NCBI GenBank assembly: GCA_020248865.1
Contig: JADCGS010000010.1
Location: 1-64,000 of the forward strand
From: Burkholderiales bacterium
GTDB lineage: Bacteria > Pseudomonadota > Gammaproteobacteria > Burkholderiales > Burkholderiaceae_F
Length of the DNA stretch: 64,000 nt
Reading direction: 5' to 3'
Under the pieces are notes generated by a model. The model was not told the DNA's origin. It saw nothing but the letters and a program-made list of their open reading frames with translations, and searched no databases. Position numbers and translations under genes: made by a program. Position 1 is the first letter of the stretch; each line of letters starts with the position of its first letter. Positions 29,105-39,804 of this stretch are shown here, piece by piece.

Positions 29105-29878
29105 TCAGGCCGACCGCAGGAGCCGGCGGCGGCGCTCGAACAGACAGACCGCCGCCGCGCTGGCCACGTTGAGCGACTCGACGGCTGCCGCCAGCGGAAT
29201 CGTCACGCGGGCGTCGCACAGGCGCAGCACCGCGGCCGAGACGCCCTGCCCTTCACTGCCGAACACCCAGCCGACAGCGCCGGTCGGCAGCGCGCAACTC
29301 CAGAGCGGCTCGGCATCGGCCGCCGTCGCGGCGATCAGTCGGCCGGCGAACTGCGCGCGCAGGTCGGCGGCGCCGACGGCTTCGCGCAAATCCAGCGCAA
29401 AGTGGGCCCCCTGCGCGCCGCGCAGCGCCTTCGGCGCCCATAGCGCCGCGGTGCCGGGCGCCGCCCAAACGGCAGGCACGCCGGCGGCGGCAGCCACGCG
29501 CAGCAGCGCTCCGACGTTGCCCGGGTCCTGCACGCCGTCCAGGTAGAGCAGATCGCCCGCCGCGCCCGCCACCCGTGGTGCCGGCACCTCAATCTCCAGC
29601 GTGAATCCGGCGCCCTGCTCGACCAGTGCCAGTGCGTCATACAGTGGCGCCGCCAGTCCGAACACAGGGGCCCGCGGCCAGCGCACCGACCAGCGCGGCG
29701 CCGGAACACCGTCACGCAGCAGCACGGCGCGCACGCCGACCTCGGCCGCTGCGACTGCCTCGGCCAAATGCTCGCCTTCGGCCAGCGTGCAGCCTTCGTC
29801 GCGCACCGCGCGCGGCTGGGTGGCCAGGCGCAACCAGCGGCGGTACCTGGGGTTGGCGGCGGAGGTGATGGGCGTCAT
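29105..29878 (-). CDS. TrmH/SpoU-family RNA 2'-O-methyltransferase
   Basis: A 257-residue SPOUT methyltransferase: an N-terminal RNA-binding part beginning ITSAANPRYRRWLRLA, then the knotted C-terminal domain with YLDGVQDPGNVGALLR (motif 1), VFGSEGQGVS (motif 2) and IPLAAAVESLNVASAAAVCLFE (motif 3). It modifies a ribose in rRNA or tRNA; the exact target cannot be read from sequence. It sits downstream of rnhB at the end of the minus-strand envelope block, a conserved position in Burkholderiales. Confidence 0.93.
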   Translation of the reverse strand: MTPITSAANPRYRRWLRLATQPRAVRDEGCTLAEGEHLAEAVAAAEVGVRAVLLRDGVPAPRWSVRWPRAPVFGLAAPLYDALALVEQGAGFTLEIEVPAPRVAGAAGDLLYLDGVQDPGNVGALLRVAAAAGVPAVWAAPGTAALWAPKALRGAQGAHFALDLREAVGAADLRAQFAGRLIAATAADAEPLWSCALPTGAVGWVFGSEGQGVSAAVLRLCDARVTIPLAAAVESLNVASAAAVCLFERRRRLLRSA

Positions 29879-29948
29879 CGAACAAGGTCACTGGCCGCAG
29901 CCGGCGGTGGCGGACACCAGGGCCAGCGCGGGGCCGTCGGCGGCCGCC

Positions 29949-30572
29949 TCATGCCACTTGCCGCGGCGCCGGCCCGATGAGGTTGCGCACCGGCGCAAAC
30001 GAGCGCCGATGCAGGGCGCAGGGGCCGAGGCGCCGCAGGCTGGCCAGATGCTCCGGCGTACCGTAGCCGGCGTGACGGGCAAAGCCGTAGCCGGGATACT
30101 CGGCGTCGAAGGCGCGCATCAGGCCGTCGCGGTGCGTCTTGGCAAGGATGCTCGCAGCGCAGATGACCGGCTCGCAAGCGTCGCCGCCGATCACCGCGCG
30201 GGCCGGAATGGCAAGAACCGGCAACTGGTTGCCGTCGATCAGCGCGAACTGCGCTGCCGGCTGCAAGGCCTCGACCGCGCGCCGCATCGCAAGCAGGCTG
30301 GCCTGAAGGATATTGAGATGGTCGATCTCCGCGACGCTCGCCTCGGCAACAGCCCAGGCCAGCGCCTGCTCGCGGATCGCTTGCGCCGCCCGCTCGCGGG
30401 CGCCGGCCGTCATTGCCTTGGAGTCGCGCAGGCCGCCGATGCGCCGCTGCGGGTCGAGGATGACTGCGGCGGCCACCACCGGCCCGGCCAGCGGGCCACG
30501 CCCGGCCTCGTCCACGCCGCACAGCCGCGCGGCCGCACGCACCGGCACCTCGAACAGGTCGCCGCTCGCCAT
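29949..30572 (-). CDS. rnhB: Ribonuclease HII
   Basis: A 207-residue RNase H-type enzyme that removes ribonucleotides and RNA primers from DNA. It shows [16 protein letters not shown] (catalytic D21 and E22) and the later ALIDGN and [11 protein letters not shown] motifs with the remaining acidic residues. The ATG at 30572 is preferred because GAGG lies six bases upstream; a start four codons earlier is possible. It follows lpxB by 19 bases in the lpxD-fabZ-lpxA-lpxB-rnhB series. Confidence 0.96.
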   Translation of the reverse strand: MASGDLFEVPVRAAARLCGVDEAGRGPLAGPVVAAAVILDPQRRIGGLRDSKAMTAGARERAAQAIREQALAWAVAEASVAEIDHLNILQASLLAMRRAVEALQPAAQFALIDGNQLPVLAIPARAVIGGDACEPVICAASILAKTHRDGLMRAFDAEYPGYGFARHAGYGTPEHLASLRRLGPCALHRRSFAPVRNLIGPAPRQVA

Positions 30573-30591
30573 TGTCCGCCTCATCGCAGCC

Positions 30592-31887
30592 TCATGCCGA
30601 CCTGTGCGCCAATCCGGCGTCGCTCTCGCCCAGGGTAGCGAGGATCGCCTCCGCCGTCAGGGCCGGCGTGTCGCGCCGCAGCCGCTCGTGCTGCGCGGCA
30701 AACTCGTGCAGCAGCGCCTGCACCGACGGCCCGCCGGCCAGGCAATGCGCCAGTGCGCGTGCCAGGCCCAGGGGCTCGACCGACTCCTGCAGGAACTCGG
30801 GCACGGCAAACCGTCCCAGCAGCACGTTGGGCAGGCTGAAGTACGGAATCACGGCCTGCCGCAGCGTGATCCGCTCGGTCAGCCAGGGCACGCGGTAAGC
30901 CGCGACCATCGGCCGCTTGAACAGCATCGCCTCCAGCGTGGCGGTGCCGCCGGCCAGGATCGTCGCATCGCAGGCCTCCAGCGCCTCGTGCGAGCGGCCG
31001 TCCAACAGCATCGTGCGCGCGGCATCGATTCCGCTGGAGCGCTGGATGCGTTCGACCAGGGGCCGCAGTGCCGGCATGGCCACCGGCACCACGCAGCGCA
31101 GTTGCGCATCGGCCGCTTGCAGCCGACCGACCGCGCCGAAGAAAGCCGGCGCCAGCGAGTCGATCTCCGCACGCCGGCTGCCAGGCAGCAGCGCCACCAC
31201 CGGTGCAGTCGCCGGCAAGCCCAGCCGGGTCCGCGCGGCGGCGCGGTCCGGCTCTAGGGGGATGGTCCGCGCCAGCGGATGACCCACATAGGTGGCGCGA
31301 ATACCGGCGCGGTCGAAGATCGCCTGCTCGAAGGGAAACACCAGCAGCATGTGATCGATGGCTGCGCGGATCTTCTCGATCCGCTGCGGCCGCCAGGCCC
31401 AGACGGCAGGGCTGACAAATTGCACCGTCGGCACGCCGGCGGCGCGCAGCCGCGCCGCCACGCCGAGATTGAAGTCCGGCGCGTCGACGCCGACGTACAC
31501 ACTGGCGGGCCAGTCGAGCAGACGCCGGATCAGGCGGCGCCGCAGCGCCAGCAGGCGCGGCAGATGCCGCAACACCTCCGCGTAGCCCCGCACCGACAGC
31601 TCGCCCACGTGATGCCAGGGCACGCAGCCGGCCGCGATCATGCGGTCGCCGGCAATGCCGGCGCACTGCGCCTGCGGCAGACGGGCGCGCAACTCGGGCA
31701 GGACCAGCGCCGCGAGCAGGTCGCCCGACGCCTCGCCCGCCACCAAGGCGATATGCGGTACGTTCCGCGCCGCACCCGAGCCCGGCGCGCTCGGCAACTC
31801 GTTGTCGGGGCGGCCCGGCGGGGTGGTCGGGCCACCCTCGCGCTGCGCGCTCAGGAATTCGCCCTTGGGGCGGCCCGGCGGGCTCAT
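30592..31887 (-). CDS. lpxB: Lipid-A-disaccharide synthase with repeat-derived N-terminal extension
   Basis: A 431-residue glycosyltransferase (family 19) joining UDP-diacylglucosamine and lipid X. The canonical domain starts near residue 43 ([14 protein letters not shown]) and includes [11 protein letters not shown] and LPGSRRAEI. The first 42 residues are abnormal: they contain two copies of a PPGRP-type motif ([17 protein letters not shown] and [16 protein letters not shown]) translated from a GC-rich intergenic repeat also found between znuC and znuB. A GGAG sequence nine bases before the ATG at 31887 supports translation of the extension, and no good internal start lies near residue 43. 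It follows lpxA by 32 bases. Confidence 0.95.
   Translation of the reverse strand: MSPPGRPKGEFLSAQREGGPTTPPGRPDNELPSAPGSGAARNVPHIALVAGEASGDLLAALVLPELRARLPQAQCAGIAGDRMIAAGCVPWHHVGELSVRGYAEVLRHLPRLLALRRRLIRRLLDWPASVYVGVDAPDFNLGVAARLRAAGVPTVQFVSPAVWAWRPQRIEKIRAAIDHMLLVFPFEQAIFDRAGIRATYVGHPLARTIPLEPDRAAARTRLGLPATAPVVALLPGSRRAEIDSLAPAFFGAVGRLQAADAQLRCVVPVAMPALRPLVERIQRSSGIDAARTMLLDGRSHEALEACDATILAGGTATLEAMLFKRPMVAAYRVPWLTERITLRQAVIPYFSLPNVLLGRFAVPEFLQESVEPLGLARALAHCLAGGPSVQALLHEFAAQHERLRRDTPALTAEAILATLGESDAGLAHRSA
31795..31884 (-). repeat. Two copies of the GC-rich GRP-type intergenic repeat inside the lpxB 5' end
   Basis: On the minus strand the core CGCCGGGCCGCCCCAAG lies at 31880-31864, and a second, diverged copy (CGCCGGGCCGCCCCG) at 31820-31806. 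The first is identical over 17 bases to the copy at 11612-11628 between znuC and znuB. Both are read in the same frame as part of LpxB. Elements of this type are widespread between genes in Burkholderiales as I recall. Confidence 0.6.
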
Positions 31888-31919
31888 GATCTTCAGCTCC
31901 AGCGGCCGGGCGCCGGAGG

Positions 31920-32708
31920 CTAGCGGATGATGCCGCGCTGCGAGCCGACGACGAACTGCCGCAGCCGCAGGACATGGTCGGCGTGTTCGGGCTCGGCGGC
32001 GGCTTGACGTTCGAGTACCTCAGCCGCCTCGGCCACCGTGAGGCCCTCGCGATAGATGGTCTTGTAGGCGCGGCGCAGCAGCGCCACGGCCGCGGGGGCA
32101 AAGCCGCGGCGCTTGAGGCCTTCGCTGTTCAACCCATGCGGCGCGGCCGGGTTGCCCTGGCAGATCACGAACGGCGGCAGATCCTGCAGCAGGATGCTGC
32201 CGCCGCCGGTCATCGCATGGTCGCCGATGCGCACGAACTGGTGCACACCGGTGAGACCGCCGAGGATGACCCAGTCGCCGACCACCGAGTGCCCGGCCAG
32301 CGTGGCGTTGTTGGCCAGGACGCAGTGGTCGCCGACCTGGACGTCGTGCGCCACGTGGACATAGGCCATGACCCAGTTGTCGTTGCCGACGCGCGTGACT
32401 CCGCCCCCCTGCGCCGTGCCGGTGTTGAAGGTGCAGAACTCGCGGATGGTGTTGCCGTCGCCGATGACGAGCGCAGTGTCCTCGCCGCGGTACTTCTTGT
32501 CCTGCGGTTCACCCCCCAGCGCCGCGTGCGGAAACACCCGGTTCTCGCGGCCCAGGGTGGTGCGGCCGGTCAGGACGGCATGGGCACCGATGCGGCTGCC
32601 CGCCGCGACCCTGACCTGCGGCCCGATGACGGCATACGGGCCCACCTCGACGTCGGCATCGAGTTCCGCCGCCGGATCCACGACCGCCGTCGGATGGATG
32701 CGCGCCAT
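31920..32708 (-). CDS. lpxA: UDP-N-acetylglucosamine O-acyltransferase
   Basis: A 262-residue left-handed beta-helix acyltransferase that starts lipid A synthesis by moving a 3-hydroxyacyl chain from ACP to UDP-GlcNAc. Hexapeptide repeats fill residues 1-190 (start [20 protein letters not shown]). The catalytic His lies in [12 protein letters not shown], and the C-terminal helical domain ([11 protein letters not shown]) is typical. It begins two bases after the fabZ stop. Confidence 0.97.
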   Translation of the reverse strand: MARIHPTAVVDPAAELDADVEVGPYAVIGPQVRVAAGSRIGAHAVLTGRTTLGRENRVFPHAALGGEPQDKKYRGEDTALVIGDGNTIREFCTFNTGTAQGGGVTRVGNDNWVMAYVHVAHDVQVGDHCVLANNATLAGHSVVGDWVILGGLTGVHQFVRIGDHAMTGGGSILLQDLPPFVICQGNPAAPHGLNSEGLKRRGFAPAAVALLRRAYKTIYREGLTVAEAAEVLERQAAAEPEHADHVLRLRQFVVGSQRGIIR

Positions 32709-32710
32709 GC

Positions 32711-33166
32711 TCAGCCCGCCAGCGCCGGGATCTGGCGATAGGCGCAGAGCAGCTCGGCCTCCGCCACGACCTGGCCCTCGACCAGGGCCCGACCGGAAAA
32801 CTTGCCGATGCCGGCCTTCTCGCGCAGCAGTTCCACCTCCAGCCGCAACTGGTCGCCCGGGCCGACCTGGCGCTTGAAGCGCGCACCATCGATGCCCGCA
32901 AACAGGTACACCGCGCTCCGGTCGGCCGGCTTGTCGAGCGACACGAACGCCAGGATCGCGGCTGTCTGCGCCATGGCCTCGACGATCAGCACGCCCGGCA
33001 TCACCGGATAGTGCGGAAAGTGCCCCATGAACACCGGCTCGTTGATGCTGACGTTCTTCAGCGCGGCGATGCGCCTGCCCTTCTCGATCTCCAGCACCCG
33101 GTCGACCAGGATGATCGGATAGCGATGGGGCAGGTGCTTGAGGATCTCGTGGATGTCCATCTTCAT
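32711..33166 (-). CDS. fabZ: 3-hydroxyacyl-[ACP] dehydratase FabZ
   Basis: A 151-residue hot-dog-fold dehydratase of fatty acid elongation. The active-site His (H49) and Glu (E63) lie in [19 protein letters not shown]. It begins [17 protein letters not shown], as the family does, and its start overlaps the lpxD stop by four bases. The gene competes with LpxA/LpxD for 3-hydroxyacyl-ACP, which fits its place in this operon. Confidence 0.97.
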   Translation of the reverse strand: MKMDIHEILKHLPHRYPIILVDRVLEIEKGRRIAALKNVSINEPVFMGHFPHYPVMPGVLIVEAMAQTAAILAFVSLDKPADRSAVYLFAGIDGARFKRQVGPGDQLRLEVELLREKAGIGKFSGRALVEGQVVAEAELLCAYRQIPALAG

Positions 33167-34257
33167 GCGGACGGCTTTCCTTGTGAGGTTGAGCGGGCGG
33201 CGGCCTCGAGGCTGCGCAGGCGGGCGCGCAGTTCGTCGAGGTGGCGCACGAGCGCGGCGTTGCGCTCCCAGTCGCGGTTAGGCATGAAGGGAAACACGCC
33301 GGAGTAGAAGCCGGCCGCCTTGATCGAGCGCGAGATCAACGTCCCGGCCGAAATGATGCAGCCGTCGGCGATCTCGAGGTGGCCGGCGATCATCGCCGCG
33401 CCACCGATCTGGCAGCCGCGGCCGATGCGCGCACTGCCCGCGATGCCGGCGCAGCCGGCCACCACGGTGTGCGCGCCGATGTGCACGTTGTGCGCCACCT
33501 GCACCAGGTTGTCGAGCTTGACGCCGTCGTCGATGACGGTGTCTCCCATGGTGCCGCGGTCGATCGTGGTGTTGGCGCCGATCTCGACGTCGTCGCCCAC
33601 GCGCACCACGCCGGTCTGCGGGATTTTCAGGTAGCGCCCCTCGAAGGGCGCGAAGCCGAAGCCGTCGGCACCGATCACTGCGCCGCTGTGCACGATGCCG
33701 CGCGCGCCGATGCTGCAGCCGTGCATCAGGCTGACCCGGGGCGCCAGTACGGTGGCCGCACCCACGCGGGCTGCCTCACCGATGAAACTGCCGGCGCCGA
33801 CCTGCGCGCCGGCGCCGATCAACGCCTGCGCCGCGATCACCGCCTGCGGTCCGATGGCCGCCAAGGGATCGATCTGCGCCGTCGGGTCCACGCAGGCCGT
33901 CGGATGGACGCCGGCTGGCCACTGCGGCTGCGCCGGCGCCAGCACCTGCGCGGCCAGCGCGAACCAGGCGTAAGGCGCCGGACAGGTGACCAGCGCGCCC
34001 TGCCCGCGGCCCTGGGGAAACAGCGCGGCGGCATCGTCTGGGCTCAGCACAATTGCCGTGGCCGCGCTGGCGGCGGCCTGCGCGCGGTAGCGGGCGTTGG
34101 AGAGGAATGCGAGCTGTCCCGGTCCACCGAGATCGAGCGGCGCTACGCCCGCGATCTCCTGCTCGGCGCGACCGGTTATGCGGGCCGAGAGCCGGCCGCG
34201 CGAGCGGTCGGCCACGGCGGCGGCGAGCTCCCCGAGCGGCAGCCCGGCCGTCGCCAT
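33163..34257 (-). CDS. lpxD: UDP-3-O-(3-hydroxyacyl)glucosamine N-acyltransferase
   Basis: A 364-residue enzyme adding the second acyl chain in lipid A assembly. An N-terminal uridine-binding domain (about residues 1-110) is followed by a long hexapeptide-repeat helix with the catalytic His in [13 protein letters not shown], and a C-terminal helix rich in Arg and Leu. The ATG at 34257 abuts the ompH stop without a gap. Confidence 0.97.
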   Translation of the reverse strand: MATAGLPLGELAAAVADRSRGRLSARITGRAEQEIAGVAPLDLGGPGQLAFLSNARYRAQAAASAATAIVLSPDDAAALFPQGRGQGALVTCPAPYAWFALAAQVLAPAQPQWPAGVHPTACVDPTAQIDPLAAIGPQAVIAAQALIGAGAQVGAGSFIGEAARVGAATVLAPRVSLMHGCSIGARGIVHSGAVIGADGFGFAPFEGRYLKIPQTGVVRVGDDVEIGANTTIDRGTMGDTVIDDGVKLDNLVQVAHNVHIGAHTVVAGCAGIAGSARIGRGCQIGGAAMIAGHLEIADGCIISAGTLISRSIKAAGFYSGVFPFMPNRDWERNAALVRHLDELRARLRSLEAAARSTSQGKPSA

Positions 34258-34779
34258 CTACTTGCCGTTGTTCAGAGCGCGCAGCACCTTGTCGGTGATG
34301 TCCACCCGGGCGCTGAAGAACACGGCGTCCTGCACGATGAGGTCGAACTTCTCCTGTTCGGCGATCTGCCGCACGATGCGCTGGGCCCGCTCGAGAAGGC
34401 CCTGCAGTTCTTCATTGCGACGCTGGTTGAGATCTTCACGGAACTCGCGCTGGCGGCGCTGCAGGTCCCGGTCCAGTTCGGCCAGTTCGCGCTGGCGGCG
34501 GTTGCGGTCTGCCTCCGCCAGCACCGGTGCGTCCTTCTCGAAGCGCTCGGCCTGCGTCTTGAGCCGCCCAGCGAGCTCCTGCAGTTCGCGATCGCGCTTG
34601 GCGAACTCCTGCTCGAGCTTCTGGGTGGCAGCGCGCGCCGGGTTGGAGTCGCGCAGGATGCGCTCCGAATTGACGTAGCCGATCTTGATGTCCTGGGCCA
34701 ACGCGGCCCCTGTGAGCACTAGCGACCAGGTCGCCGCCGCCAAAGTCACCGACCATCGCATGGACCTTCGCACCATCAT
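34258..34779 (-). CDS. ompH: Periplasmic chaperone OmpH/Skp
   Basis: A 173-residue precursor. The signal peptide (WSVTLAAATWSLVLTGAALA) is followed by DIKIGYVNSERILRDS, the Skp start, then a long charged coiled coil (tentacles) and a final strand segment ending VLRALNNGK. It holds unfolded outer-membrane proteins for BamA, whose gene lies just upstream. The start is uncertain by a few codons (34779, 34776 or 34761); no strong ribosome-binding site decides. Confidence 0.93.
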   Translation of the reverse strand: MMVRRSMRWSVTLAAATWSLVLTGAALAQDIKIGYVNSERILRDSNPARAATQKLEQEFAKRDRELQELAGRLKTQAERFEKDAPVLAEADRNRRQRELAELDRDLQRRQREFREDLNQRRNEELQGLLERAQRIVRQIAEQEKFDLIVQDAVFFSARVDITDKVLRALNNGK

Positions 34780-34853
34780 GAGCCCCAGGGTTCGCCGAAA
34801 CAGACCCGCATTTTGCCACGCGCGATCCACGCGGACCGGCATGGTCGCCGTGC

Positions 34854-37184
34854 CTAGAAACCGGTGCCGATCTGGAACTGGAACCGCTGTAGCCGATCCT
34901 GCGGCTTGGAACTGATCGGGTAGGCATAGGACAGCTTCAGCGGCCCGATCGGCGAGATCCAGGCCACACCAAGGCCCGCCGAGAAGCGCAGGTCGCCCAA
35001 CCGTACGTTCTGGTCGTCGCCCCAGACCTGACCGAAGTCGGCAAACGCCAGCGCGCGCAGCGTGCGGTCGGCCCCGGGCAGCGGCGCAAGCGCTTCTAGC
35101 GAGCCGTTGAGGCGGCGCGTTCCTCCCAGTGGATCGCCGAACGAACCGTCGGGCAGCGCCTGGCGCGGGCCGAGTGTGCCCGATTGATAGCCGCGAACGG
35201 TGCCGATGCCGCCCGCATAGAAGTTCTTGAAGATCGGAAACGGCTTGCTGCCGTACGCACCGCCCACACCGACCTCGCCGTTGAAGGCCAGCGTGAGGCG
35301 ATTGCCCAGCGGCTGGAAGTGCTGGTACTGGTAGGTCAGACGGTAGTACTGCAGGTCCAGCGCGGGCGTGCCCCACTCGACGAAGGCGCGCGTGAAGATG
35401 CCGCGGTTGGGCACCAGCAGGTTGTCGCGCGAGTCGCGCGACCAGCCCACGGTGGCGATCAAGGCCTCGCTGTTCTCGCCGAACTTGTTGACGTAGTCGA
35501 TGTAGCGGATCGGGCTGAACGGCGTCAGGCTGATGTTGGTGCCTTCGTAGCCAAGGCCGAAGAACACGCGATCGAACTCGGTGAATGGCACGCCGTAGCG
35601 CACGGTGGCTCCACGCGACTCGAGGTCGACGCTGCCAAGCCCGAGCCGGGCCAGGTCGGAGCGGCGGTCGAACAGTTCAACGCTGCGGCTGACCCCGGCA
35701 TCGTTGATGTAGGGGTCGACATAAGTCACCGCGAAGGTCTGCGTGGCCCGGCTGGTGTTGACCTCGAAGGTCACCGCGTTGCCGGTGCCGAACAGGTTCT
35801 GCTGCGTGAAGCTGCCCTGCAGGACGAGCCTCTCGGTGCTGGAGTAGCCGGCGCCCGCATTCACGCTGCCGGTGGGCCGCTCCTTGATGTTGACGTTGAC
35901 ATCGACCTGGTCGAGCGTGCCGGACACCGGCGGCGTGTCGATCTCCACTTTCTCGAAGTAGCCGAGTCGATCGATGCGGTCGCGCGAAAGCTTGACCTTC
36001 TCGGAGTCGAACCAGGCGCTCTCGAACTGTCGCATCTCGCGCCGGATCACCTCGTCCTTGGTGCGCGTGTTGCCGACGATGTTGACGCGCCGAACGTATA
36101 CACGCCGCCCCGGATCGACGAGTATGGTGAAGGCCACCTCGCGCCGCTCGCGGTTGGGCTCGGGCACGGGATTGGCGCTGGCAAAGGCGTAGCCGAGGGC
36201 GGCAAAGCGGTCGGTGATGCGCTTGGAGACGTTGTTCAGGCGCTCCGCGTTGAAGGTTTCTCCGGGCTTGACGTCCACCAGCCGCCGCAGCTCCGAATCG
36301 AGTCCGAGCAGTTCGCCGGCCAGCTTCACCTCGGAGATGCTGTAGCGCTCGCCCTCGTTGATGTTGATGGTGATGTGGATCTGTTCCTTGTCCGGACTGA
36401 TCGAAACCTGGGTCGACTCGATGTTGAAGTCCAGGTAGCCGCGGTTCAGGTAGTACGAGCGCAGCGTCTCCAGGTCGCCCTGCAGCTTCTGGCGCGCGTA
36501 CTGGTCGCGCTTGGTGTACCAGGTGAACCAGGTCGGCGTCGACAGTTCGAGCTGGCGCCGCAGCGTGGCGTCCGAGTACGCCCGGTTGCCGGTGAAGCTG
36601 ATGGTGCGGATGCGGGCCGGCCCGCCCTCCTCCACGTTGATGATGATGTTGACGCGGTTGCGCTCGACCGGTGTGACGGTGCTCGTGACCTGCGCGCTGT
36701 ACAGGCCACGGCCCAGGTACTGGCGCTTGAGTTCCTGCTCGGCCCGCTCGAGCAGCGAGCGGTCGAACACGCGAGCTTCGGCCAGTCCAACCTCGCGCAG
36801 CGACTTCCTGACCTGGTCCTTGTCGAACTCCTTGATGCCGTTGAGCTCGACGGTGGCGATGGCCGGCCGCTCCTCGACGATCACCACCAGCACGTCGCCG
36901 TCGGCTTCGAGGCGCACGTCCTTGAACAGCCCGGTGGCAAACAGCGCGCGGATGGCAGCTACACCCCGCTCGGGGTCGAAGCGGTCGCCCACGCGCAGCG
37001 GCAGGTAGCTGAACACGGTGCCCGCCTCGGTGCGCGAGATGCCCTCGACGCGGATGTCGCGCACGGTGAACTCTTGCGCGGCCGCGCCCAGGCTGCAGGC
37101 GCACAGCACGGCTGCCGCGGCACGGCGAAGCGCACGCGGCGGGACCGGCCACGCCGGCGTCAGGCAGATCTGCGAATGGGGCAC
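34854..37184 (-). CDS. bamA: Outer-membrane protein assembly factor BamA
   Basis: A 776-residue Omp85 protein: signal peptide ending near GAAAQ, five POTRA domains (first begins FTVRDIRVEGISRTEAGTVF), and a 16-stranded barrel with the conserved loop motif VRGYQSG and a C-terminal aromatic strand ending FQFQIGTGF. It inserts beta-barrel proteins into the outer membrane. The order rseP-bamA-ompH-lpxD is the classical sigma-E-linked envelope block. Confidence 0.97.
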   Translation of the reverse strand: MPHSQICLTPAWPVPPRALRRAAAAVLCACSLGAAAQEFTVRDIRVEGISRTEAGTVFSYLPLRVGDRFDPERGVAAIRALFATGLFKDVRLEADGDVLVVIVEERPAIATVELNGIKEFDKDQVRKSLREVGLAEARVFDRSLLERAEQELKRQYLGRGLYSAQVTSTVTPVERNRVNIIINVEEGGPARIRTISFTGNRAYSDATLRRQLELSTPTWFTWYTKRDQYARQKLQGDLETLRSYYLNRGYLDFNIESTQVSISPDKEQIHITININEGERYSISEVKLAGELLGLDSELRRLVDVKPGETFNAERLNNVSKRITDRFAALGYAFASANPVPEPNRERREVAFTILVDPGRRVYVRRVNIVGNTRTKDEVIRREMRQFESAWFDSEKVKLSRDRIDRLGYFEKVEIDTPPVSGTLDQVDVNVNIKERPTGSVNAGAGYSSTERLVLQGSFTQQNLFGTGNAVTFEVNTSRATQTFAVTYVDPYINDAGVSRSVELFDRRSDLARLGLGSVDLESRGATVRYGVPFTEFDRVFFGLGYEGTNISLTPFSPIRYIDYVNKFGENSEALIATVGWSRDSRDNLLVPNRGIFTRAFVEWGTPALDLQYYRLTYQYQHFQPLGNRLTLAFNGEVGVGGAYGSKPFPIFKNFYAGGIGTVRGYQSGTLGPRQALPDGSFGDPLGGTRRLNGSLEALAPLPGADRTLRALAFADFGQVWGDDQNVRLGDLRFSAGLGVAWISPIGPLKLSYAYPISSKPQDRLQRFQFQIGTGF

Positions 37185-37194
37185 TGCAGGGGGA

Positions 37195-38553
37195 CTAGAA
37201 GAGCAGCCGCGTCAGGTCGTTGTATAGCGCCAGGGCCGTCAGCATCACCAGCACGCCGATTCCGGCACGCTGGCCCCACTCAACGACCCAGTCGGCTGGT
37301 GGACTGCCCTTGACGATCTCAACGAGATAGTAAACCAGGTGCCCTCCATCGAGCATCGGGATGGGCAGCAGGTTGAGGACGCCCAAGCTGATGGATACGA
37401 GCGCAAGAAAGCTCAGGAACGCCGCCAGGCCGATGGTTGCCGTCTTGCCCGCGTAGTCGGCGATCGTCACCGGGCCCGAGAGGTTCTTCCACGAGGCCTC
37501 GCCGGTGATCATCTTGCCCAGCATCTTGAGCGAGAAAACAGCGGTGTCCCAGGTCTTCTCCACCGCCAGGCCGACGCTCTCGATCGGGCCGTAGTGGACC
37601 TTGACCAGGTCTGGCCGCTCGCCCAGCTCGGCGCCGATGCGGCCGACCTCGCGCGCGGTGCCGTCCCGCTCGTCGCGGACGCGGGCGGGCGTCACCTCCA
37701 CGGTCAGGGTCGCACCCGCGCGCTCGACCAGCAGGGTAATCCGCTCGCCGGGCGCACTTCGCACCCGTTCGATCAGCTGACGCGCCGAGGTGACCGGCGT
37801 GCGGCCGACTTCCAGGATCCGGTCACCGGGCTGCAGGCCAGCCGCGGCCGCAGCGCTGCCCTCCTGCACGCGGCCCACGCGCGGCGGACCGCCATGCGGT
37901 GCCAGGCCGATGCGCGGCATCGGGTTACCCTCAAAATCGCCCGTGGTCAACGTGCTCAGGTCGAGCTGCAGCTCGCGCGTGACGCCATCGCCGCCGGCTA
38001 CGGTCAAGGCAACGCGGTCACGCTCGATCGCGCGCTGCAGCACCAGCCAGTTCAGCTCGGTGAACGAGCGGACCTCCTCGCCGTCCACCGCCGCCACCCG
38101 GTCGCCGGCGCGCAACCCGGCCAGGGCGGCTGGCGTATCCGCCGGCGGCGCCGCCACGGTAGCGCGCGGCTCCATCACGCCGAACACGTTGAGCAGCCAG
38201 TACACCGCCACCGCCAGCAGCAGGTTGGCCAGCGGACCGGCCAGCACGATGGCGATACGGCGCCAGACCGACTGGCGATTGAAGGCCCGCGGCAGGTCGG
38301 CCGGTGCGATCTGCACATCGGTGTCGCGCTCGTCCAGCATGCGCACGTAGCCGCCCAGAGGCAGCGCGGCCACCACCCATTCCGTGCGGTCCGGCCCGCG
38401 GACGGTGCGCCACAGCGGCCGGCCGAAGCCGACCGAAAAGCGCAGCACCTTGACACCGCAGCGTCGCGCCACCCAATAGTGGCCCAGCTCATGGATCACG
38501 ATCAGCACGCCGAGCGTGACCAGGAAGGCAAGGATGGTGACGAGGAGGCTCAT
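37195..38553 (-). CDS. rseP: Site-2 protease RseP
   Basis: A 452-residue intramembrane zinc metalloprotease that cuts the anti-sigma factor in the envelope stress response. The zinc-binding HELGH lies at residues 21-25 in the first membrane helix, the second active-site motif NLLPIPMLDGGH lies near the C-terminus, and two PDZ-like domains lie between (ADTPAALAGLRAGDRV and GSAAAAAGLQPGDRI). It is co-transcribed with dxr before it and bamA after it (10 bases). Confidence 0.97.
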   Translation of the reverse strand: MSLLVTILAFLVTLGVLIVIHELGHYWVARRCGVKVLRFSVGFGRPLWRTVRGPDRTEWVVAALPLGGYVRMLDERDTDVQIAPADLPRAFNRQSVWRRIAIVLAGPLANLLLAVAVYWLLNVFGVMEPRATVAAPPADTPAALAGLRAGDRVAAVDGEEVRSFTELNWLVLQRAIERDRVALTVAGGDGVTRELQLDLSTLTTGDFEGNPMPRIGLAPHGGPPRVGRVQEGSAAAAAGLQPGDRILEVGRTPVTSARQLIERVRSAPGERITLLVERAGATLTVEVTPARVRDERDGTAREVGRIGAELGERPDLVKVHYGPIESVGLAVEKTWDTAVFSLKMLGKMITGEASWKNLSGPVTIADYAGKTATIGLAAFLSFLALVSISLGVLNLLPIPMLDGGHLVYYLVEIVKGSPPADWVVEWGQRAGIGVLVMLTALALYNDLTRLLF

Positions 38554-38565
38554 TCGATTCCCGGG

Positions 38566-39804
38566 CTAACGAGTGCGAGCGGCCAGTTCCTGCGCGGCCA
38601 GCCGGCGCGCGGCAGCGTCCAGGGCGAGCACGGCGTCGACATCGGCCGGCGCCGCGGCGGCGGCACGGGCCAGCGTGGCTTCGATGGTCGCCGGAATCCC
38701 GGCAAACGGCAACCGCCCGGCCAGAAAGGCTTCGACCGCAATCTCGTTGGCCGCGTTCAACGCAATGCTGGCAGCAGGGCCGCGCGCCAGGCAATCGTAG
38801 GCCAGCTGCAGGCAGGGAAAGCGGCTACGGTCCGGGGCCTCGAAGGTCAGCGCCTTGAGGGCGAGGAAGTCCAGGCGCGCCGAGCCGCTGTCGATGCGCT
38901 CGGGAAACCCGAGGCAGTAGGCAATCGGCGTGCGCATGTCGGGCGTGCCGAGTTGCGCCACCACGGAACCGTCGCCGAACTCCACCATCGAGTGGATCAC
39001 GCTTTGCGGATGGATCACCACGTCGATGAGCTCCGGAGCAAAGCCGAACAGCCAGCTCGCCTCGATGACCTCGAGCCCCTTGTTCATCAGCGTGGCCGAG
39101 TCAACCGAGATCTTGCGGCCCATCACCCAGTTCGGGTGCGCCACCGCCTCCTCGGGCGTGACCTGCGACAGGTCGTCGCGCTGGCGGAACGGCCCGCCCG
39201 AGGCGGTGAGCACCAGACGCCGCACCCTGCGCTGCTGCTGACCGGCGCCAGCCAGGCATTGGTGGATGGCGTTGTGCTCGCTGTCCACCGGCAGCAGCTG
39301 CGCGCCGGAGGCCGCCACCGCCTCCATCAGGAGACTGCCGGCGCAGACGATCGCTTCCTTGTTGGCGAGCAGCAGCCGCTTGCCGGCGCGCGCCGCCGCC
39401 AGCGTGGGCAGCAGTCCGGCGGCGCCGACAATCGCGGCGATGACCACGTCGGCGGCCGGGTCCGCCGCCACCTCCGCCAGGGCGGCCGCTCCCGAGCGGG
39501 CCCGGGTCGGCAGGCCCGCAGCGGCCAGCCCGCGCGCCAGTTCGCCCTCCAGCGCCGGGTCGCCGATCACAGCAAACTGAGGCCGGAAGCGCACGCACAG
39601 CTCGACCAGGGGTCCGACCTTGCTCTGCGCGGTCAGCGCCACGGCGTGGAATCGCCCGGGATGCCGCGCCATGACGTCGAGGCTGCTGGCGCCGATCGAG
39701 CCGGTGGCGCCCAGCAGCGTCACGCCTTGCGAGCGGCCAGCGACTGTCCGGCCTGCGCGCGGGGCGCTCGGCTCTGCGTCGTCCGGATGGTCGGGGGCTC
39801 TCAT
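38566..39804 (-). CDS. dxr: 1-deoxy-D-xylulose-5-phosphate reductoisomerase
   Basis: A 412-residue enzyme of the MEP isoprenoid pathway. The NADPH-binding [13 protein letters not shown] begins near residue 30 after an N-terminal extension of polar and acidic residues. [14 protein letters not shown] and [19 protein letters not shown] hold metal and substrate contacts. The ATG at 39804 overlaps the cdsA stop (ATGA). The roughly 28-residue leader before the fold is longer than usual, so a later start cannot be excluded. Confidence 0.96.
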   Translation of the reverse strand: MRAPDHPDDAEPSAPRAGRTVAGRSQGVTLLGATGSIGASSLDVMARHPGRFHAVALTAQSKVGPLVELCVRFRPQFAVIGDPALEGELARGLAAAGLPTRARSGAAALAEVAADPAADVVIAAIVGAAGLLPTLAAARAGKRLLLANKEAIVCAGSLLMEAVAASGAQLLPVDSEHNAIHQCLAGAGQQQRRVRRLVLTASGGPFRQRDDLSQVTPEEAVAHPNWVMGRKISVDSATLMNKGLEVIEASWLFGFAPELIDVVIHPQSVIHSMVEFGDGSVVAQLGTPDMRTPIAYCLGFPERIDSGSARLDFLALKALTFEAPDRSRFPCLQLAYDCLARGPAASIALNAANEIAVEAFLAGRLPFAGIPATIEATLARAAAAAPADVDAVLALDAAARRLAAQELAARTR

